Positions 1 through 8,291 of a stretch of 20,744 bases of DNA are shown here, piece after piece (position 1 is the first letter of the stretch; each line of letters starts with the position of its first letter). The DNA is taken from the NCBI GenBank assembly GCA_016931365.1, contig JAFGEY010000103.1:1-20744 (forward strand), in the 5' to 3' direction. Position numbers and translations under genes: made by a program. The notes under the pieces were generated by a model. That model did not search any database. It was given only the letters and a program-made list of their open reading frames with translations, and was not told where the DNA came from. This DNA comes from Anaerolineae bacterium. Its GTDB lineage: Bacteria > Chloroflexota > Anaerolineae > JAFGEY01.

Positions 1-2071
<2,071 letters not shown>

Positions 2072-2106
2072 GAAACTATCTCCTATTGTTTATTTAATGC
2101 GTCTTT

Positions 2107-2152
2107 CGTGAAACGTGAAACGTCAATCACGCCTCACGTTTGACGTTTGACG
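2107..2152. repeat. Imperfect inverted repeat built of ACGTTT(C/G) units
   Basis: Arms of 17 bases at 2107-2123 and 2136-2152 pair with two mismatches around a 12-base loop. Each arm is itself a tandem of a 7-base unit (AAACGTG on the left, ACGTTTG on the right). It fills most of the gap between the hydrolase stop and the mannosidase start, beginning 5 bases after the hydrolase stop codon. It could act as a weak terminator or stabilise the hydrolase mRNA 3' end, but no T-tract follows on the minus strand. It looks like a dispersed intergenic repeat. Confidence 0.7.
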
Positions 2153-2156
2153 CCTG

Positions 2157-3248
2157 TCACAACTGGTTTATGAACCAATCCCTCACCAGCCCGGCCGTTT
2201 CCTGCATAAAGATCAGCGAGACGTGCGAGGCAGCGCGGACGATCCGAAACGACTTGGGTTGTTTGGCCGGCTCCAGAATGCACAGCCCGTGCTCGATAGG
2301 AGCGACATGGTCACGCCCGCCGTAGACGAAAAGCAGCGGCAGCGGCAGCGCATCGCCGATGTAATCCTCGGGATGAAGGGCATTGATCACCGCTTCCAGG
2401 CTCGGATCAAAATCGGAGAGCGGCGTCCAGGTCCGGTACAAACCGCGCGGGCTGCTGCGACGAAAGACGTTCAGCGTGGGCAGCGAGATGGCGCTGAGTG
2501 CCTCCGTCCACCACAGTTTTTGACTCAAGTGCAGCTCGCAGGGCACCTGGAGTAGCACGGCAGTCTTGACCTGCGCGCCGCCGGCCAGGGCGCGGATCGA
2601 CAGCATCCCGCCCAGGCTGACCCCCAGCAGGCCGACGCGGTCGGGGTTCACGTCGGGCCGGCCGCGCAGATAAGCGAGTGCGGCGGGCACAGTACCCAAC
2701 GCGCCGGGCAGTGAAAATCGATCCTGCCGCGCACCGTGTCCCGGCAGATCGACGGTGAGCACATTGAACCCGGCGCCGGCCAGGGCACGTAAAATGACCC
2801 ACTTGTACGTCTGGCTATTGTCGCCGACGCCGTGCACCCAGCACACGGTCGCGCCGTTGGAATGCACAGACTTGAGAAACCATCCCGTCGCCGTGCCCAA
2901 TTGGTCCGGAAAAGAAATCGGTTCTGCCGTCCACGGATCGTCTACAGCCGGACTGCCAGCCAGCGGCGGCTCCAACTGGGTTTTGCGCAGCCAACCCAGG
3001 CCGATCAGGATGGCCAGTGCCGGAAGCAAAGCGGGCAAAATGAACAGAAAAACGAGGAGCAGCGGGCTGAAGGCGATCAATATGATGCCGCAGAGTCCCA
3101 AGACGATAGTCAAAACGATCCCGGCGACGCGATTGCGCCCGGCCAGCGAAAGGCCGTCGAGCCGGCGCAGTACACATTGGCCCTGCAGCAGCCCCAACCA
3201 GCCAAAAACCACGCCGATCAGCGCGCCTAACCAACGCAATGGTTTCAT
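2157..3248 (-). CDS. Membrane-anchored alpha/beta hydrolase
   Basis: Serine hydrolase of the alpha/beta fold; the substrate cannot be deduced. With the start at 3248 it has 363 residues. The first 90 or so carry two or three hydrophobic segments (about 7-20, 41-62 and 63-85) that should anchor it in the membrane. The catalytic domain follows: WVHGVGDNS (137-145, oxyanion HG), DLPGHG, nucleophile elbow GVSLGG with Ser211, VYGGRDHVAP with Asp313, and SHVS with His342. An ATG 30 bases upstream at 3278 is in frame, but the start at 3248 is preferred because a GGGGGTG Shine-Dalgarno-like run lies about 8 nt before it and the protein then opens directly into a hydrophobic segment. It lies downstream of the protease gene on the same strand, separated by a palindrome. 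It could be an esterase, lipase or peptidase-like enzyme. Confidence 0.85.
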   Translation of the reverse strand: MKPLRWLGALIGVVFGWLGLLQGQCVLRRLDGLSLAGRNRVAGIVLTIVLGLCGIILIAFSPLLLVFLFILPALLPALAILIGLGWLRKTQLEPPLAGSPAVDDPWTAEPISFPDQLGTATGWFLKSVHSNGATVCWVHGVGDNSQTYKWVILRALAGAGFNVLTVDLPGHGARQDRFSLPGALGTVPAALAYLRGRPDVNPDRVGLLGVSLGGMLSIRALAGGAQVKTAVLLQVPCELHLSQKLWWTEALSAISLPTLNVFRRSSPRGLYRTWTPLSDFDPSLEAVINALHPEDYIGDALPLPLLFVYGGRDHVAPIEHGLCILEPAKQPKSFRIVRAASHVSLIFMQETAGLVRDWFINQL

Positions 3249-3311
3249 ATTGGTTTCACCCCCTGACGCCCTCGCCATTTCGCGGCAAAGGGGAATAATA
3301 AATCTATGTAG

Positions 3312-3330
3312 GGCAGGTTTTTAACCTGCC
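3312..3330. repeat. Perfect palindrome, 8-bp arms, 3-nt loop
   Basis: GGCAGGTT and AACCTGCC surround TTT. It lies between the end of the protease gene and the start of the hydrolase gene, both on the minus strand. Upstream flanking bases read TGTAGG, resembling the GTAGGGG start of the palindrome inside the protease gene. It may serve as a hairpin terminator for the protease transcript, although only a scattered T-rich stretch follows on the minus strand. It more likely belongs to a family of small dispersed palindromes. Confidence 0.65.
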
Positions 3331-3376
3331 GCCCTGCTGATACAACCTCCGAGAAGGCAAATTTTACCACAAAATG

Positions 3377-6300
3377 CTATGGCTCCCTACTCGACTGAAA
3401 GATGAGCGGGAAATATGCCCGCCACTTGACGACGGAAAGATAAGCCTCGGCCGGCCGCCGCCCACCCCAACCATCGCTCACCCAGGCGCGCAGCGGCAAA
3501 ATGTAATCGCCCACGCCGTCGAGAGCCACGCGGTAGCGCAGCGTCACCGTTTCACCGGCCGCCACCGGCCCACTCCACGAGAGCAGATTGCTAATCACCG
3601 TCCCCGTGCCGACGCCGCCGCTGTCCAGCGTGCCGGTGAACTGCCCGCGCGCCGCCAGCGCAGATGTGACCATCGCCGCTGCCGCCAACGTCCCCGCATT
3701 GTGCACCGTCAGCGTGCAAGAGAGCACCTGGTGCGGTCGGGCCGGGTCGGGCTGCGCCCACAGCGCAGAAAGAGCCAGATCGGGCGCGTTGACGCGCAAA
3801 AAGAAGGGCCGCTCAAACGTGATGCCGTGATCATCGTAGCCGATCCAGGCCGGAAAGGCGATCTGGGTGCCGTCGGGCAGGCCGTCGTCCACCCGCACCT
3901 GGAACTCTAGCTTTAGTCCCTCGCCTTGAGCGATGCTGCCCTGCCAGCTCAACAGGCGCGATATTGGATCGTAAGCCAGGCCCGGCGGCAGCGACGCCAG
4001 CACCAGCGACAGCCCAGTCGGCACCGTTGCTGAGAAATGCGCTGAAACGATGTCGGTCCAACCATCGTTGTACAAGCTTGCGGTCATCAGAATTTCATCG
4101 TCGCCATGGGCATTTCCCGGCGTGCCGCCCCACATCGACGTGCCCAACCAGCCCAGCCAGCCGACCGCGCGCGACATCACCGCCGACGCGGCGCCGGCGT
4201 CCAGCGTCTCAAAAGGGAAAGATAGAAACGCCGTGCGCCAGGTCGTGCTCTTGCGGGTGAGGGCAATGGGATCGCCGGTCTCCGCGCGCAAAAATACCTG
4301 CGCCGTCGGCAGCGGGATCAGTCCATCGCTCCAGTTGTGGTAGGGATAGGTCAGCGTAAACGGCCCCAATCCCCGGCCGATCGAGTGGCCCGGCTCGCCC
4401 ACGGCTTGCGTGGGCGCCAGGTCTTCGATGTGATCGCGCACACCGAGGTAGGTTTCGGCCAGCGGCGTGCCGTGGCGATAGTACAAAAAATCCTGTGCTG
4501 AAAGCAACAGCCGCCCACCCCGGTCAAGGTAATGGCGCAGACGGGCGTCTTCCGCCGCGCTGATCGGCTCGTACCAGTCATACGCCGTGTACCAGACAAC
4601 CACCGGATACATCGACAGAGTGTCGGTAGTGGGCACGGTCAAAGGCCAACCCTTTTTGATCTGATGATAATCATAGTCGATGCCCGATTGTTGCAGTGCA
4701 TCGATGTAATGGCTCGACATGTCATAAAAGCGCGCGCCATCGACCAGCAAAACCGGCGCGGGGGTCTTGGTGGTCAGCGACACGGTCGCCGCCAGGCCTG
4801 GCGATACCGTCGAAAGGGCGTGCAGCGTGGCCGTGTCCGAGATGTGCCAGCCAATGCCCGGCGGGATGGTGGTCAAAATCTCTAGCGTCGTCGAGGCACA
4901 GGCTTGAAGTGAGAGCGTGCCCGGCGCGAGCAGCAGCGAGGGCCAGGTGTGGCCGTCTAGCCAGACGGTATATGTGTCGCCCCCGGCCTCGCCCAGGTTG
5001 CGCAGGCGCACGGTGTGGGTGAGCCACGCGCCCGGCGGCTGGATGCGCACCTGTCCATCGTCTTTCAGCTCAATCCCCGCACCCTGCGGCGGCGCAGCCA
5101 GCCAGTCGATGCTGCGCTGCAAGACAGCCCGCCGCACCGCATCGCTGTCGATGCCTTCCAGCCCAAAGCCGAACACCAGCGCCCGGTAGGGCAGACACGG
5201 CCCCACCTGAAGCCCGCCTCCGCCATCGCCTTCGTAAGCCAGGATCGAAGCGGCAAACTCGTCGTCTGCCGGGGCGATGACGTCGGGCGAAACTTGATTG
5301 TCGGCCCCCTCGCCGCCGGCAAGGGTGATGGTCAAACCGGCCCAGATGCCGCTGCCAGAGAGCACCGGGCTTGCGGCCGTGTCAGCAATGAAATCGGTCT
5401 TGAGATAGTTGTGCAGATAAGATGCCCAAATCATTCCGCTGCCACCGCCATCCCAAAAAGCGACATCCTGGCCGCTCAACAGCAGCCGTCCACCCGCAGA
5501 CAAATAAGTGGTGATCGTCTTGCTCGCGCCGATCAGGCCGGGCGCATCCTGCGGCGCGCTCCAGATCACCAGATCATAAGCCGATAACTGACCGGCGGTA
5601 GGGATGTCCGAGCCCTCGCCACCCGTCTCGATAATGATCCGGGCATCGTACAGATACCCCAGGTCGTACAGAGCACGTTCGTAAAACTGCCGCTGGCTGC
5701 CGTTGTACCACGCGCCACTGTCGACGAGCAGGATCGTCGGTGCCGCTTCCAGGGCAAAATCGCGCACCAGCACGTCGCCACCGACGAGGGTCACGGTCGC
5801 GGTCACGGCGCGATAGCCCCAAGCCTCGACGCGTACCGTGCGCGTACCCTGCGGCAGAGCCAGCGCATAGCGCCCATCGAGCGGGTTGGTCGCCGCCCAA
5901 GTGGGCGCGCCCGGCACGCGCACTGTCGCCGAGAGCGGCTTGCCTGTGCCCACCTCGCTCACAGTGCCTTGCAACATGCCCGTCGGCAGCGCATCGAGGT
6001 CGATGTGGAGTGTCGTCGTCGTTGCCGTGACCACCTGCACGTTATATATAGTTGCGTCTTGATAGCCAAACGCGCGCGCTGTTACGTCAAACGCACCCGC
6101 ACTCAAACCGATGTCGAATGTGCCATCTGCGTCTGTCAACGTCGAACCCCAAGCTCCACTGCCGTGCCCATCGGCCTCGACAGTCGCACCGGATACCGGC
6201 GCAAGGGTAGCCCGGTCGCGCGCCGTGCCGTCAAGCGTGCCAAAACTCCCCGCGCGCACCGCCGCCGCGTAGGCGTCGACGAGTCCCCAGCCGTACTCGT

Positions 6301-7795
6301 TGTTCGGATGGCCCTCGCCCAGCGGAAGGGCGGTCTGAGTGAGAATGGCTTCGATCTGGTCGACGGTCAAAGCAGGGTTAGCCTCCAGGAGCAGGGCCAC
6401 GACGCCCGCCACCAGTGGCGCGGCCATCGACGTGCCGCTTTTGAGGCCCAGCCCGCCGCCGGGCAGCGCCGACAGAATATCGACACCCGGCGCCGACACT
6501 TCGGGCTTGATCTCATCCCACGGCGACGGCCCGCGCCCGGAAAACCAGGCGCTGAGATCGTCGCGGTCGGTCGCCCCGATGGCAATCGCCTCGGGCAGGC
6601 TGCCCGGTGAGGTCACAGAGCCATCTTCTGGTCCTTCATTTCCGGCGGCAAAGATGGGCACAATGCCCGCCGCACGCAACGCGCGAATGTCATTTTGAAA
6701 GACTAGGCTGGCGCTGTCGGCGCTGCCCCACGAGCCGTTGACCACGTCCGGAGCCAGCGCCGGGTCGCCGTTCGGCGCGAGCAGCCACTCGAATCCGGCA
6801 TGCAGCCAACTATCATAGGCAAAGCCCTGGTTGTTAAAAACCTTGACCGCGATCCACTGCGTGCCGGGCGCGGCGCCAATACCGTCTTGGCCGAGCACGA
6901 TGCCGGTGACGTGCGTGCCGTGCCCTAGCCCGTCGCCAGGATAGGTGTATCCCTCGTCGGTGGCGCAGTACCAGTTGCCGGCGTGTTCGGCCAGTGGCTT
7001 GCCCGTGTAGCCGCGATAACTCGAGGCCAACAAAGGGTGCTGCCAGTCGACACCGCTGTCCATAATGCCGACCACGACGCCGTCGCCGCTCAAGCCCAAC
7101 GACTCCCAGGCCCGGTCGGCCTGTACGCGGCGAACGTTCCACTGCACGGGATCGAGTTGGAATACGTAGGGGCGCAGCGGGCAACGCTGCGCGTTGCACG
7201 CACCCCTACTAGATGAGTCCAGATAGCGCATGTGATCCTGGCGGATCATCGACACGTCCGGGCGGGCGGCCAGGGCCAGAAACGCCTCGCGCGTGCCCTG
7301 CACTGCAATCCCGTTGACGATCCACAGCGGTTGAAAAGAAGCGATCTGCCCCGTCTGCTGCGCTTCTTGCACGATCAGGAGCACGTCCTGCTGCGCCGCT
7401 TGTGCTTGTGATTGCAAGATATGCACTATGGCAGCGCCTCTAGCTGCCTTGTCCAGGCCATCGAGCGACAACGCGTCAAGCGATGACGAGTCGACCCCGC
7501 CAGCCGGGTGCAGCATCACGATGCCGCGCAGCAGGGCGCTCGCCGCCGACGGTTCATCTTGGACGGCCAGCAGTTGCTTGAGCAGAGCCGGCTCAAACTT
7601 GCGGCGCAGTTCGAGGGGGATGGCGCCGTCGGCAGGAGGCGTTGTGATCGGTTGGGGATCGACGCGGCTTAATGATCGCTCAAGCGCTAGAGCAGCGGGC
7701 GACTCGGACGCCGCCGGGATCGCCGCCGGGGGCGCGAGCAGCGCCCAGAGCAGGATGGATACAAGCAGCCAGGATTTGAATGCGCGATAGTTCAT
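3377..7795 (-). CDS. Secreted multidomain subtilisin-like serine protease (peptidase S8)
   Basis: Extracellular endopeptidase of 1472 residues. Signal peptide about 1-28; an I9-like propeptide ends near 190; catalytic domain about 220-515 with Asp246 (MDSG), His292 (GHGTHVTG), oxyanion Asn386 (AAGNEG) and Ser456 (SGTSMAAP), resembling bacillopeptidase F/fervidolysin types. Two carboxypeptidase-regulatory-like beta domains follow (about 519-600 and 605-683). Two related Rossmann-like modules (about 686-900 and 1014-1216) each begin (I/V)LLVD and contain GGRLLLS(G/A)QD; a beta-sandwich of about 110 residues separates them. Further CARDB/DUF11-like domains run to the end, which closes RAYFPLIFQSSREP. 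Residues 196-210 are encoded by a palindromic element. It has its own promoter (7963..7991), divergent from the transglutaminase gene. Substrates are unknown; a role in external protein degradation is inferred. Confidence 0.95.
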   Translation of the reverse strand: MNYRAFKSWLLVSILLWALLAPPAAIPAASESPAALALERSLSRVDPQPITTPPADGAIPLELRRKFEPALLKQLLAVQDEPSAASALLRGIVMLHPAGGVDSSSLDALSLDGLDKAARGAAIVHILQSQAQAAQQDVLLIVQEAQQTGQIASFQPLWIVNGIAVQGTREAFLALAARPDVSMIRQDHMRYLDSSSRGACNAQRCPLRPYVFQLDPVQWNVRRVQADRAWESLGLSGDGVVVGIMDSGVDWQHPLLASSYRGYTGKPLAEHAGNWYCATDEGYTYPGDGLGHGTHVTGIVLGQDGIGAAPGTQWIAVKVFNNQGFAYDSWLHAGFEWLLAPNGDPALAPDVVNGSWGSADSASLVFQNDIRALRAAGIVPIFAAGNEGPEDGSVTSPGSLPEAIAIGATDRDDLSAWFSGRGPSPWDEIKPEVSAPGVDILSALPGGGLGLKSGTSMAAPLVAGVVALLLEANPALTVDQIEAILTQTALPLGEGHPNNEYGWGLVDAYAAAVRAGSFGTLDGTARDRATLAPVSGATVEADGHGSGAWGSTLTDADGTFDIGLSAGAFDVTARAFGYQDATIYNVQVVTATTTTLHIDLDALPTGMLQGTVSEVGTGKPLSATVRVPGAPTWAATNPLDGRYALALPQGTRTVRVEAWGYRAVTATVTLVGGDVLVRDFALEAAPTILLVDSGAWYNGSQRQFYERALYDLGYLYDARIIIETGGEGSDIPTAGQLSAYDLVIWSAPQDAPGLIGASKTITTYLSAGGRLLLSGQDVAFWDGGGSGMIWASYLHNYLKTDFIADTAASPVLSGSGIWAGLTITLAGGEGADNQVSPDVIAPADDEFAASILAYEGDGGGGLQVGPCLPYRALVFGFGLEGIDSDAVRRAVLQRSIDWLAAPPQGAGIELKDDGQVRIQPPGAWLTHTVRLRNLGEAGGDTYTVWLDGHTWPSLLLAPGTLSLQACASTTLEILTTIPPGIGWHISDTATLHALSTVSPGLAATVSLTTKTPAPVLLVDGARFYDMSSHYIDALQQSGIDYDYHQIKKGWPLTVPTTDTLSMYPVVVWYTAYDWYEPISAAEDARLRHYLDRGGRLLLSAQDFLYYRHGTPLAETYLGVRDHIEDLAPTQAVGEPGHSIGRGLGPFTLTYPYHNWSDGLIPLPTAQVFLRAETGDPIALTRKSTTWRTAFLSFPFETLDAGAASAVMSRAVGWLGWLGTSMWGGTPGNAHGDDEILMTASLYNDGWTDIVSAHFSATVPTGLSLVLASLPPGLAYDPISRLLSWQGSIAQGEGLKLEFQVRVDDGLPDGTQIAFPAWIGYDDHGITFERPFFLRVNAPDLALSALWAQPDPARPHQVLSCTLTVHNAGTLAAAAMVTSALAARGQFTGTLDSGGVGTGTVISNLLSWSGPVAAGETVTLRYRVALDGVGDYILPLRAWVSDGWGGRRPAEAYLSVVKWRAYFPLIFQSSREP
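7166..7209. repeat. Palindromic element inside the protease coding sequence
   Basis: Outer arms GTAGGGGCGC (7166-7175) and GCACCCCTAC (7200-7209) are complementary apart from one position. Inner arms GCAACGC and GCGTTGC (7181-7187, 7191-7197) form a perfect 7-bp stem with a TGC loop. On the minus strand it is read through in frame as residues 196-210, between the propeptide and the catalytic domain, adding two cysteines (200 and 205) and several arginines. The compositional oddity and exact symmetry indicate an inserted small mobile palindrome rather than ordinary coding sequence. Confidence 0.75.
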
Positions 7796-7850
7796 CGACC
7801 AGAGCCTTGTGTGAGTTGAAAATCATATACCCCCACCCGCCGCTTCGCGC

Positions 7851-7918
7851 CACCCTCTCCCGTGCAACGCGGAGCGTTGTATGTTGCCTACAGGGGAGGT
7901 GCGCCGGTATTTCCGGCG
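7851..7918. repeat. Palindromic sequence in the protease gene leader
   Basis: GCAACGC (7864-7870) and GCGTTGT (7874-7880) flank GGA and share their arm sequence with the inner stem of the element inside the protease gene. They are enclosed by partly complementary outer arms, CACCCTCTCC at 7851 and GGGGAGGTG ending at 7901. Directly next to it is a second hairpin, CGCCGG (7902-7907) with CCGGCG (7913-7918). Both would lie in the 5' untranslated RNA of the protease gene. Confidence 0.55.
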
Positions 7919-7962
7919 AAGGGTAAGGGCAATTTTCCAAGCGGCGAACCGACAATGGGGTG

Positions 7963-7991
7963 ATTATAACAGAGTTCTATTTTAGGGGCAA
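7963..7991 (-). promoter_or_regulatory. Sigma-70-type promoter of the S8 protease gene
   Basis: Reading the minus strand, TTGCCC (7986-7991) and TATAAT (7963-7968) are 17 nt apart, and the -10 box is extended (TGTTATAAT). The predicted leader is about 160 nt and contains the two palindromes at 7851..7918. Confidence 0.65.
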
Positions 7992-8086
7992 TGGCGCGAG
8001 GCAAGAGAATAACATCGTTCTCTCACCATTTGTGCGAGTTGGATAACCAGCACCACAATAACACCTACAACGAGTATCAAAATCAT
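7982..8086 (-). CDS. Possible 34-residue single-span membrane peptide
   Basis: ATG at 8086 opens a 34-codon frame ending with TAA at 7982. The first 18 or so residues are strongly hydrophobic (MILILVVGVIVVLVIQL) and are followed by a basic, cysteine-containing tail. Eight G residues just upstream could imitate a ribosome binding site. The same frame is open farther upstream without a start codon, through a Gly/Tyr/Trp-rich stretch (FGYGWGG) reminiscent of small SHOCT-type membrane proteins, so it may be a decayed gene. It overlaps the -35 box of the protease promoter. Function unknown, and it may not be translated. Confidence 0.25.
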   Translation of the reverse strand: MILILVVGVIVVLVIQLAQMVRERCYSLASRHCP

Positions 8087-8220
8087 GTACCCCCCCCAAC
8101 CATATCCAAAAAGCTGTCGAATTGTTTTCTGCCGGGACTCAGTAACTTTATTCTATGGTATTGAGCGCACGTCTCTCGACTACACTCAAGACAAGATAGC
8201 CAGCGATATCCAATCGACGT

Positions 8221-8250
8221 TTGATTTTTGCCGCCTAGATGGTGTATAAT
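8221..8250 (+). promoter_or_regulatory. Sigma-70-type promoter of the transglutaminase gene
   Basis: TTGATT (8221-8226) and a perfect TATAAT (8245-8250) are separated by 18 nt. The expected start near 8257 leaves a short leader with GGAGAG about 8 nt before the ATG at 8292. Confidence 0.65.
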
Positions 8251-8291
8251 GGCCTCACTTTAGTTACAAGTCCTGTAGCGGAGAGCGGACA

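Larger units (their letters stand above)
7796..8291. other. Divergent intergenic region between protease and transglutaminase genes
   Basis: This 496-base stretch separates two genes transcribed away from each other. It holds palindromic sequence (7851..7918) in the protease leader, a promoter for the protease (7963..7991), a doubtful 34-residue frame (7982..8086) preceded by eight consecutive C on the plus strand, and a promoter for the transglutaminase gene (8221..8250). In the remaining 8087..8220 I see no coding sequence and no convincing structure. Confidence 0.75.
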
